From contig SPDT01000002.1 in NCBI GenBank assembly GCA_008477525.1, positions 2,542,001 through 2,606,000 on the forward strand: DNA of 64,000 nt, in the 5' to 3' direction. The first letter of the stretch is position 1. Every line of letters starts with the position of its first letter. Shown here piece after piece: positions 23,984-32,599 of this stretch. A program made the translations under genes and the position numbers. Source of the stretch: Hypomyces perniciosus (Eukaryota > Ascomycota > Sordariomycetes > Hypocreales > Hypocreaceae). The notes under the pieces are model-generated. The model was not told the origin of the DNA. It worked only from the letters and a program-made list of their open reading frames with translations, and made no database searches.

Positions 23984-24861
23984 TAATTAATTATTTATTG
24001 CTTTTAAAAATAAAGGCTTTTTTTAATTTTATTTTATAAAAATAAAGTTTTCTTTAATCTTTTTTATAAAAAGGGAGGTATTTAGCTTTATATTAATATT
24101 AAAACTAATTTTAAAGATATTATGGTTAATATATTTATTATTAATATAATATTTTTTAAATATAAAAAGAAAAATTATCTTTTACTTTAAAGCTGAAAGA
24201 GTTAACTCTTTTATACTTTATTAATGTACTGCCTATTTAGCGGCAGTAAAGTTTAATTATCTCTAGTTTACTTAAAGTTTAATAGTATTCGCTATCTTTT
24301 CTTAAATGCCTAAAGGGGGCAAGAGGGTATTATTAAATTTATTTTTCTTAATAGCTAGTTAAGACGTTATGGTTTTTGGTGAGTCGGTACCAAAAAGGTG
24401 GGGTGCCTGTAGGTGTAGGAGGGAAGCTTGTCCATAGGGGTGTAGATAAGGGTGTGTGTGTAAAAAGTGTCAGGACTACAAAGAATATCAGGATCCTTAA
24501 AGCCCGTTTGTTCCATGAACATGAAATCCGCAAACAGAAACAGTGTCTTTGAGCGTACTTTTGAGTACTTCCAAGGTTTGATTGAAAGACAGAAACATAT
24601 CCTTCGCTCAAACATGTCATCCAAATGCTGTTCAAAAACAGGAGTCTTCCCGCAAAGGTATATAGACTCCGTGTTGAAGGACAGAGTTACTCAACATACG
24701 CATTGCTACTACATCTCTGATTGCCACAGATAACTCTTGTTTAGCCATTTCATACAGCAGTGAATTTGGCCTTCTCTCCTCCGGGCTCCCCATATCACCA
24801 CCAAAATCAACGATCGATCCATCATCAGGCTAGAGGCAAACATTGTCGCGACATACTTCCT
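23984..24861. other. Right edge of the AT-rich block and left flank of the hAT element
   Basis: AT-rich until about 24350, then an abrupt change to normal composition. From 24360 to the hAT end at 24861 short frames occur on both strands, none with family features. If the hAT insertion is removed, this segment is the sequence directly upstream of the DUF7924 gene, so it may hold that gene's promoter. Confidence 0.45.
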
Positions 24862-25019
24862 CAGGGTGGCGATCCATTCCACGTCCATTTCCACGGGCGT
24901 CCATTTATGGAAATGGATGGCCCGTGCATCCATTTCCATCCATTCCATCGCGCCTGCCATTACATAATCCATCCATCCACGGAAGGGTCCCGTGGATGGA
25001 AATGGAAGCAGGGGGGCGC
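24862..25019 (+). repeat. Left end of the hAT element with subterminal repeats
   Basis: Terminal inverted repeat followed by at least five direct and inverted copies of (G)TCCATTTCCA / TGGAAATGGA motifs up to about 25015. Subterminal repeats of this sort are the transposase-binding sites of characterised hAT elements. That role is inferred here. Confidence 0.85.
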
Positions 25020-25597
25020 TTAATCATCACCCTAAAATAGTATACTTACCATTGCCCAAGTCAGTGACATCATTACCAGAGACTCCGTGCTTGTTCTACC
25101 TGACCCTCCGCCAACATACCCTATATATCATTGGAAGAGTAGGTAAACGAAACTAAATCTATATGCATTTAATATATAGCTATATAGAGAGAAATGAATC
25201 TTATTATATATATTTTAGTATATTGCTAGAAAGGCCAACTCTATTCCAATTATAATAAATATCTTTTTTAAAAACTGTATTTATGTACTCCGTAATAACT
25301 GTCAGGTTTTCGCATCAAGTTAAGCTATAAAAATACCTGCATCACTTAGCCTAGTATAAAACTAGAGGGACGCTAAACTTAAGTCACCACTAACAAATCA
25401 CTATACATTTTGCTCTTACATATGTTAGTAGTGATTATGGAAGATTTTTTTTTTTTGGTAGCCAGGAGCGTGGAGATTTCGCGTTCTTAGTTACCGCGTT
25501 CAGGCGCGTTGAACTTCTATTAGGAGAAAGGGTTTTATGTACTTCGTATATGAATTTTTTATTAATGGAATCGCCATAAGCATAATTTATTAACCCT

Positions 25598-27937
25598 ATG
25601 CATCCTCAGATACAGGCCCAGGAGGACCAGGAGAACCTGTGGGACCTTTTCCCTTGGAAATACTTCCCTGGGTATACTCAATCCCAGCGTTGCGCATCCA
25701 TATCGTCATGGATATGGCAATTCGGTTACGATATCGAGAAGAGCGACGATGATACAAAGCGGCGATGGGTTTGCAAGGTCTGCGTAAAGAGTAGTAAGCA
25801 AAAACCTCACTCGACTGCCTCGAATGGCACACAGAACGCAGAGATCCACCTCTGGACCGACCACAGTATCTGGGATCCTTCAGGCAGGCGGAAGCCGCCA
25901 AGTAAAGCAAAAGAGAATACGTCATCAAGGAATATCGCCGAGATGATGAAGCTGAACACATATAACTCGCGAGAACAGCAGATTGCCAACCAGATCATCG
26001 GCCGTTTTGATCGATTAGCCTTCCAGCGCTTGGTAGTCTGTTGGATCATCAACAGTAATTCCTCCTTCCGACAAAGCGAAGATCCGTACCTCCGCGCAGT
26101 TTTCGAGTACCTCAATCCCCTCGTGAAGACGACCGAGGCACATATCACCCACGATACCGTTCGCAGACGCATCCTTAAGGTGTACGAAGAAAACATAGAG
26201 GAAATAAAGCGAGTGTTGGCGGCAGCCCCAGGGCTGATTCACATAGCGTTCGATGGCTGGAGGTCGAATAATCGCCATGCTCTATATGGAATCGTTTGCT
26301 ATTTTCTTGATACCGTTGGCCAGCCACAAAAACTTGTCCTTGGACTTCCAGAGCTTGTCGATCGTCATTCTGGGGAGAATATTGCTGCTCATGTTGTCGA
26401 TATCCTTCGGAGCTATGATATAACCCAGAAGGTCGGATACTTTACACTTGATAACGCCAGCAACAACGATACAGCGATGAAGGAAATCGGAAAAGCGCTG
26501 GGCTTTAAGGGAGAAACCCGGCGATTACGCTGCTTTGGTCATATCCTTAATCTTGCTGTTAAAGCGCTGCTTTTTGGCCATGACTCTGAGGCATTTGAGG
26601 ATGATATCCTTGGAAATGAGGCGCTTAATGCGAAGGCCCATGAGATGTGGAGACGGAAAGGCCCTATTGGGAAACTCCATAACCTTGTCGTTTGGATTCA
26701 TCGTTCAGACTTACTAACTAATCTCCTTCGGTCTCTTCAGTTGGTCGCGTTCGAGAAGTCTGAGGATCCGACAATACAAGCAAAAAAGCCTCTAGATGTC
26801 ATTACTGATGTGGTAACTCGTTGGCTTTCTACTCTTTACATGATCCGACGCGCTCTTCTCCTGAAGGACTTCCTTGAAGAACTCTGGTATAGGCAGAAAA
26901 ACGAGTGGGAAGGGTCAATTTTAAGGGGAAAGAAGTCGAGGAGTGAAATGCCACTTTGTCTCAGGGATGACAACAAACTCGATGAGAAGGATTGGAATAT
27001 TATCGCTCTTTTTAACGAGGTCCTCCAACATTTTGAGCATGTTTTAATTACCCTTGAAGGTGACGGTCGACAGCGGATGCGAAAGTATGGCTATACTAAA
27101 GCATATGGATGCTCTTGGGATCTTATGTTTGGCTACGAGTACCTGCTTAATAAAATGGAGGTATATAAGGCCGCTGCTCATCGATATCCCGACCCTGAGC
27201 ACTTCAAGGTCAATATTAATCTCTGCTGGAAGAAACTTGATGAGTACTACTCGCGGCTTGATGAGACACCGGTCTATTATGCAGCTGTCGCGCTTCATCC
27301 AGCATATCGTTGGGGATACTTTGAGGACATATGGGCAGATCGCCCAGAATGGATCCAGACTGCAAAGTCCCTTGTGGAGGGGCTGTATAGGTCTCAATAC
27401 GATCCGCAGGTCGTTTCTCGAGACCGAGAACCGGTTATGAAGAAGCAGCGAACTTATCGAAATCCCTTCAACGAGTACTGCGAGGAGTCTCGTCAGGCGC
27501 CGGCATTATTACAGTCGCCATTCACTCCTGCTTCGTCAGCTGTGGGAGATGAATATAACGATTGGTTTCGAGACGTACATAAATCGGATCAGAGGATCCT
27601 GGATCCCATCAGCTATTGGTGCGACAGACGGGAGGAATATCCTCGCCTATCACGGATGGCCCTTGATGTTCTTTCTACTCTTCCAATGTCTGCTGACGTT
27701 GAGAGACTTTTCTCTACGGCCGGCAGAATGGTTCGAGATGACCGGGCAAATCTGGATGCTAGTACAATTGGAATGACGCAGACGGTGAGATCGTGGCTTC
27801 GTGGGGGATATATTCGAAGTGTGGAGAAGCTTCTTGAAGAGGTTGAGTTATCGGATACCGATCCGCTTGCCGAACTGAGCTTTATAGAAGCTCGTGAAGT
27901 AACAGGTGGGCGAATTGTATGTACTATCCCTCTCTAG
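25598..27937 (+). CDS. hAT-family transposase, intact, 779 aa
   Basis: Cuts and reinserts the element in the nucleus by a DDE mechanism. Single open frame of 779 residues. A BED-like zinc finger lies near residues 45-90 (RRWVCKVCV, then a distal HLWTDH). The RNase H-like catalytic core shows the first Asp in IAFDGW (near 215), the second in YFTLDNASNND (near 280) and the C-x2-H motif RCFGHILNL. The C-terminal hAT dimerisation region (DPISYW through LPMSADVERLFSTAGRM, about 665-705) includes the conserved Glu of VERLFS. No stops, frameshifts or missing key residues are seen, so the protein could be active. It is preceded by about 700 bp of element sequence without other genes. An upstream intron or 5' exon cannot be excluded but is not needed. 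Confidence 0.95.
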   Translation: MHPQIQAQEDQENLWDLFPWKYFPGYTQSQRCASISSWIWQFGYDIEKSDDDTKRRWVCKVCVKSSKQKPHSTASNGTQNAEIHLWTDHSIWDPSGRRKPPSKAKENTSSRNIAEMMKLNTYNSREQQIANQIIGRFDRLAFQRLVVCWIINSNSSFRQSEDPYLRAVFEYLNPLVKTTEAHITHDTVRRRILKVYEENIEEIKRVLAAAPGLIHIAFDGWRSNNRHALYGIVCYFLDTVGQPQKLVLGLPELVDRHSGENIAAHVVDILRSYDITQKVGYFTLDNASNNDTAMKEIGKALGFKGETRRLRCFGHILNLAVKALLFGHDSEAFEDDILGNEALNAKAHEMWRRKGPIGKLHNLVVWIHRSDLLTNLLRSLQLVAFEKSEDPTIQAKKPLDVITDVVTRWLSTLYMIRRALLLKDFLEELWYRQKNEWEGSILRGKKSRSEMPLCLRDDNKLDEKDWNIIALFNEVLQHFEHVLITLEGDGRQRMRKYGYTKAYGCSWDLMFGYEYLLNKMEVYKAAAHRYPDPEHFKVNINLCWKKLDEYYSRLDETPVYYAAVALHPAYRWGYFEDIWADRPEWIQTAKSLVEGLYRSQYDPQVVSRDREPVMKKQRTYRNPFNEYCEESRQAPALLQSPFTPASSAVGDEYNDWFRDVHKSDQRILDPISYWCDRREEYPRLSRMALDVLSTLPMSADVERLFSTAGRMVRDDRANLDASTIGMTQTVRSWLRGGYIRSVEKLLEEVELSDTDPLAELSFIEAREVTGGRIVCTIPL

Positions 27938-28099
27938 ACTTTATTTATAGCGCACTGGCTAGAGCCTGGGCTCATTAAGAAAGTGCTTGTTTTAATTATG
28001 TATAATAAGAGAGATATCCTGTATAATGAATTTTGTTGCTTGGTGATCATTGAGATGGTTACAGTGACTGTGGTGAGTACTATATATAGTAACTAATCT

Positions 28100-28279
28100 A
28101 ATAGCGCGATACCTTTCCTATTTAGGTAACCCCATCCACGCATCCATTTCCATTTCCATCCATTCCATGCGACTGCTCTGGGCGTCCATTCCACCCATTC
28201 CACTGCACGTTGACTGAAATGGACGTCCATCCACTCAGCTAAGGCTGCGTGGATGGAAATGGAATGGATCGCCAGCCTG
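28100..28279 (+). repeat. Right end of the hAT element with subterminal repeats
   Basis: A series of direct and inverted CATCCATTTCC / GGATGGAAATGG motifs from about 28130, ending in the terminal inverted repeat at 28279. It mirrors the arrangement at the left end. Confidence 0.85.
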
Positions 28280-28313
28280 TACTTCCTACACAAACCCCAT
28301 ACTCCCGTTCGTC

Positions 28314-29794
28314 ATGGCCCGCACCCGAGCGCAGTTATCTGCCCCCCATGAGAGGGAGTCATTAGATGCTCAAGGTTAGCACTTGTTTGTCTCACGAGCC
28401 GTTGCAGAATTTCTGATGTTTTCTAGGAGAACGACCTCAGTATAAAACGCCACTTAGATGCCAAAACAGTGATCCCCAAATGCCACCCGTAGCTGCGTCA
28501 ACTTCCAAGTGCAATACTTGTTCCTCTCAACAGGTATAGTGGAGTATCCCAATCTTTCCCTGTTATGTGGTGAGACAGGGCTGAACAGTTATAGGATCCT
28601 CTCGAGCCTGTCCATCGTCATCAAGGTCACAAACGAAAATTCGAAGATACACTCGACCCTACCCCAGATTCCCCTGGACAGCCTGCTGCCGATGACAATT
28701 TTGGCAAGCTAGGATTTGGCAACGACGGAAGTGACGATTTCATCGACCCAGTTGAATTCTGGACGAGGAAGGGTCGGTGGCCTTCGGTGTTCTTTGTCCT
28801 CGACACACAGCAGCCCCTTGCAAGAAAAGGGTTTGTGTCCTCTCCCACTCGGACAGGATCGGATTATTTTTCCATCAAAACACCCAGCGACGAAATGCCG
28901 AGGGAAGAGAAGAGTGCGCAATACCGAGACCCTAATTATATGCATCTCCTCGCAAGTAAAGGCGCATTCATGAGGCAATCAGAGCAAGGTACGACGCGCG
29001 ACAGCAAGTCCATGCTCCGGAATCTCCTATGCAAAAAGCAAAAGGTCCCTCAATCAACTCTCTTCGACAAGGCTGTATTTGCGAGGGCTTGCCAGAATTT
29101 ACAAGGCCAGAATGAGGCCAGGGTTATCCAGGATATTTCTCGACTCATCGTTCCCTCAGCTGAAACACTCGCACTTTGCGACAAGCGCCTCAGGATCCTG
29201 AAAGAGAGCGTAAATGCGGGTTGGAACCGCTCGATCGCCCTTCTAGGGGCGCGCCCCCAGCCGGATTACTCGGTTGGGTTCCAACGAGGTGCTTTCACTG
29301 ATGACCAGCTCTCCAAGCTGTCGGCATATATCGAATCCGAAGGTCGTGAAACTTCTTTCTTTGAGGCCACAACGGCCATGTCCTTCCCCTTCTTGACCTG
29401 CGAAGTCAAGTGCGGTGCTGCAGCACTTGACGTTGCGGACTGCCAAAACGCCCACAGCATGGTTCTCGCTGTACGGGCCGTCGTCGAGCTCTTTCGCCTT
29501 GTAAATCGCGAACAGGAGGTGAATCGTCAGGTGCTGGCCTTTTCCATCTCCCACGACGACCGGTCAGTGCGAATCTATGGCCATTACCCGGAGATCGATG
29601 GCAAAGGCACGAAATACTACCGCCACCCCATCCATGAGTTTTCCTTTCAAGGCCTTGACGGAAAGGAGAAGTGGACGGCGTACCAATTCACGAGGAATGT
29701 CTACGATATATGGATGCCTCTCCACTTGAAGAGGATTTGTTCGGCTATCGACGAATTGCCAGACAAGCTGGACCTTGATCCCTCCTCTTTGTGA
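28314..29794 (+). CDS. DUF7924-family fungal protein, 455 aa
   Basis: Three exons by my model: 28314-28374, 28427-28533 and 28595-29794, with two GT-AG introns (52 and 61 bp). The start is MARTRAQLSAPHERES. The N-terminal third is polar, with a basic HKRKFED stretch like a nuclear localisation signal. The C-terminal half matches a fungal family I know as DUF7924: PFLTCEVKCG (about 325-335), DCQNAHSMVLAVRAVVELFR, then SISHDDRSVRIYGHYP and NVYDIWMPLHLKRI. The family has no established function. The ExK in TCEVKCG resembles part of a PD-(D/E)XK nuclease site, which is only a hypothesis. The hAT element ends 34 bp before the start codon, so its promoter or leader has been disrupted or replaced. 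The N-terminal exons are less certain than the third. Confidence 0.78.
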
Positions 29795-30402
29795 GCCTCA
29801 TCGGGCTAGCATTTGTTGGCTGGCTGGCTGTCCTGTCCTGGTTGATATCAGTCGCCATGCAAAGACGTGGAACGTTCCCACCAAGTGAAATGAAGAACCA
29901 ATCATGTTGCCATCAGTCTGAGAAATTTATGGCAATGTGAGGAGATGGGGGGGTATCTACGGTTGTGCGAGCGAGCGATCTGTGGTCATGTCGTATAGAT
30001 TGGAAAAACTGTTTTTATATAATAGCGTACCTAGCTATGATAAGTGTCAGATTGACCCCAATCTTGCCACTTCAGCTCCTCCCCCTAAGGAGAAGATGCA
30101 GACACACATTCATTCATTGATTTATTTAATTATTCATTTATTCATTATTTCATCATTTGTCGAGAAAAAGCACAACAAGTATTCTGTATGGCCAGCCGGG
30201 GCTTGGCATCATGCGAGCATAAACCTCGAGATATGCAAATGCAACAGTAAGATGCATCACGTATGTACTCCGTATCCTGGCGGGGTAAACCCTCCCCCAA
30301 ACATATCAGAACTCCTCACCTGGAATACTCAATTCAATACTCGCTCACATAAACACAAGTCAAGGAACAGCAGCGCCTTATTTTTTGCGGTGCTGTTGAG
30401 CC
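29795..30402. other. Intergenic, no supported gene
   Basis: Lies between two plus-strand genes. It contains a TATTTAATTATTCATTTATTCATT-like AT-rich run near 30120-30150 and one TACTCCGTA motif near 30265. It probably holds the 3' end of the DUF7924 transcript and the promoter of the next gene. Confidence 0.4.
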
Positions 30403-32166
30403 ATGGGGTCTGTGGTCGTCCAGTACGATGGCCCTGAGGCTGAGGCTATCCTCTCGCGGAGCCTCTCGCGCTGGCAGGCCGCCATTGCTCGCGCGAAATC
30501 ACTGACCAAGCTTCCGGAGCTCAGTTTCGATCTCAAGGGGCTTCTTGTGCGGATGCCATATGTACCTGACAGTCTCCCGAGCGATGTCAACTGGATCGAG
30601 GGGTTCTCGACTTGGAAGAACTCCGATATGGCCTGTCCTCTCAGAAAAAGATTCGAAAGACGCCGACGAGTATGGATAAAGAAGCGTTATCTGACAAACT
30701 GCATCATATCACCATCCTCCAACTTTTGTGTCTGGGAGGATAGCGCCAACAACGGCATTGCCTTGCTGGTCCTGGCATGGGCCTACGTTCTATCCGCAAG
30801 CCTGGTAGAGAGGCAGGGGCGTGCCATGAAATATACTGCCTCGGGTCCGCCAAGAGAGGACGGCAGCTCGACGAAGCTTGATCTCAGCTATGCCTCTCAG
30901 CAAGAGCGCTCGTGGTGGAGTGCCCTTGTACGTGATGGCCAGGGCTGGTCTACAACTAGCACTTACATCGTGCCATGGGCACTCTCGGCGACTGATATCG
31001 GAATCGTCGTCGCAGGTGATGACATTGACCTCGATCAGCAGCGCCCGCCAACAGCACAAGAGGCGGCATCCTATATCTCGCGATTCTGCCATGCATACGG
31101 CCTGGGGAATCAGTCCACCGCTGCGTTTGCAGCAGCTCTCAGTCTGCCTCTTCATGCCGTTACGTCGCCCCTGAAGCCAAGCACGATTGAGCTCCCCAAA
31201 CCAAACTTCCGCGCCACAGCGGCTGTCTCTGTCCGAGACCATCATGAGCTCCCGGCCGAGTTTTCACTCATCGGTTACTACATGACGTTGAGCCTTCGCA
31301 GCCAGGCCTTTGCCTCAACTTGTTGGAGCATCTTCTTCGAGCCTGACGTCCCGTGCAACTTTGCAGGAGCCTGGATCGGGCCGATTGCAGCACTTCTGGA
31401 GCCCGTCCTACAAGAAAACAATCTAGAACTGCTAGCAAAGATCCTTTCGTTTACGAAAGCCGCACCCCTGTGGCTTGGCCTTGCGCTGTGCGGCCGAGGA
31501 ACGATCCTCAAAGCCATTGTCCCCACGCTTGTCAACTTACAGGATTACTATGGACAGCCTGACATTGATTGCTCTGCGTTGACGGGTACTACTCAATCGT
31601 TCATGGACGCCTCTCAGCTTCAGCCACGCCCGTCCCTTCGAGATGGCAGGGCATCGAGGGCGGATGTTTGGCGCTTGCGTCATGACTGCTACACTGAATA
31701 CTGCGACGAGAGCTTCGCATATACACCATCTTATGGATGGCCACCCTTTGGCGAGATGCGCCTAGAGGATATCGAGTTTGAAATACGGGGCCATCTTACG
31801 TGTTCGCACAGATGGACGTACGGACACTGGACGTGGCTACCTAGTGGAGTAAAGGATACTGGGTTCTTGAAGCACAGCGGCAACATCACATATGCCTACG
31901 AGCCTCCAGACGAACAGGAATGGCCAGCCCTACACGACTACGAACACTTGGACGGGCCATGTCAGAATGTGAATCTTGTCAATGTGTCTGAGATAGCCAC
32001 GAAAGCCGTCTTCTCGTGGTGCAAGGAGCAGGTTGAGAAAGGTTTTGGCGGCACTATCGTACCACGACACGACGTGCCTGAAACCCCAATAGACGATAAG
32101 GCCAAGGTTCCCATGGACCCTAAAAGGATTCGCAAGTGGTTGGCGGCATTAAAGTTTCCTCGCTGA
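30403..32166 (+). CDS. Fungus-restricted protein of unknown function, 587 aa
   Basis: Single uninterrupted frame with an ATG in good context (GAGCCATGG). The N-terminus is MGSVVVQYDGPEAEAIL. Patches such as IPWALSATDIGIVVAGDD-like YIVPWALSATDIG, WIGPIAALLEPVL, KAAPLWLGLALCGRG and the Trp-rich CSHRWTYGHWTWLP recur in a large, poorly characterised family of ascomycete proteins. As I recall, some databases label that family with a misleading immunoglobulin-like name. There is no signal peptide and no clear enzyme motif. The middle (about 290-420) is moderately hydrophobic and could pack as a helical domain. The gene converges on the polyketide synthase (434 bp between stop codons). Function unknown. 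Confidence 0.82.
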   Translation: MGSVVVQYDGPEAEAILSRSLSRWQAAIARAKSLTKLPELSFDLKGLLVRMPYVPDSLPSDVNWIEGFSTWKNSDMACPLRKRFERRRRVWIKKRYLTNCIISPSSNFCVWEDSANNGIALLVLAWAYVLSASLVERQGRAMKYTASGPPREDGSSTKLDLSYASQQERSWWSALVRDGQGWSTTSTYIVPWALSATDIGIVVAGDDIDLDQQRPPTAQEAASYISRFCHAYGLGNQSTAAFAAALSLPLHAVTSPLKPSTIELPKPNFRATAAVSVRDHHELPAEFSLIGYYMTLSLRSQAFASTCWSIFFEPDVPCNFAGAWIGPIAALLEPVLQENNLELLAKILSFTKAAPLWLGLALCGRGTILKAIVPTLVNLQDYYGQPDIDCSALTGTTQSFMDASQLQPRPSLRDGRASRADVWRLRHDCYTEYCDESFAYTPSYGWPPFGEMRLEDIEFEIRGHLTCSHRWTYGHWTWLPSGVKDTGFLKHSGNITYAYEPPDEQEWPALHDYEHLDGPCQNVNLVNVSEIATKAVFSWCKEQVEKGFGGTIVPRHDVPETPIDDKAKVPMDPKRIRKWLAALKFPR

Positions 32167-32599
32167 CAGGTGTGATGGCACACGATAGGGATTGTGTTGG
32201 TTAGGTTTCAATGTTTGGTTTACAACTTTTTTAATCGGGGGATTGCTAAAAGCTCATGATAGTCGACTCGATATGCTTTCTTGTTGTTGTTCCGCCTGAC
32301 CCGAGTGTACCATCGGTCACACTTTCTTTCCAATATCTTCTTCAATAATCTTGATGACTTCTCTCTCCTTTGAGGGTATTAGCAACATTACAGTGTATCG
32401 TGTACGCTATGCAGGGTTCACTGCCTTCACCTCCGTCACAACTCTTTCGCTACAGTGTAAGTTGTGTAACTTCGGTGGGCTTCGATATATCCAAGTTATA
32501 GTACTGGCTTACTTATGACATTCTCATATCATTCTCAGATGGATGATTCTGCTTTGACTCTGTGATTCCCATTCGCGCGCCCCTACTTAAGCTGCCTGT
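32167..32599. other. Convergent intergenic gap
   Basis: Between the stop codons of the 587-aa gene (plus) and the polyketide synthase (minus). It should contain both 3' untranslated regions and termination signals. No coding frame is seen. Confidence 0.5.

Larger units (their letters stand above)
7790..24350. repeat. RIP-degraded AT-rich transposon block
   Basis: About 16.5 kb of strongly AT-rich sequence with sharp edges. It is dominated by TA and poor in CA/TG, without long reading frames. Recognisable relics of two Ty3/gypsy elements and four copies of a third LTR family lie inside. Where copies can be compared, the differences are almost all C-to-T or G-to-A transitions, which is the established signature of repeat-induced point mutation in ascomycetes. 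In-frame stops appear mainly where TAA, TAG or TGA arise from CAA, CAG, CGA or TGG codons. Such blocks are usually heterochromatic; that is inference here. Confidence 0.92.
24862..28279 (+). mobile_element. Complete hAT-superfamily DNA transposon, 3,418 bp
   Basis: It has terminal inverted repeats of 20 bp with one mismatch. The left end is CAGGGTGGCGATCCATTCCA (24862-24881) and the right end reads CAGGCTGGCGATCCATTCCA on the minus strand (28260-28279). The CAG start is typical of hAT. A perfect 8-bp target duplication, TACTTCCT, flanks it (24854-24861 and 28280-28287). It holds one uninterrupted transposase gene. Base composition is normal and there is no sign of RIP, unlike the adjacent retroelements. 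Multiple subterminal copies of TCCATTTCCATCC-type motifs occur within about 170 bp of each end. Confidence 0.96.
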
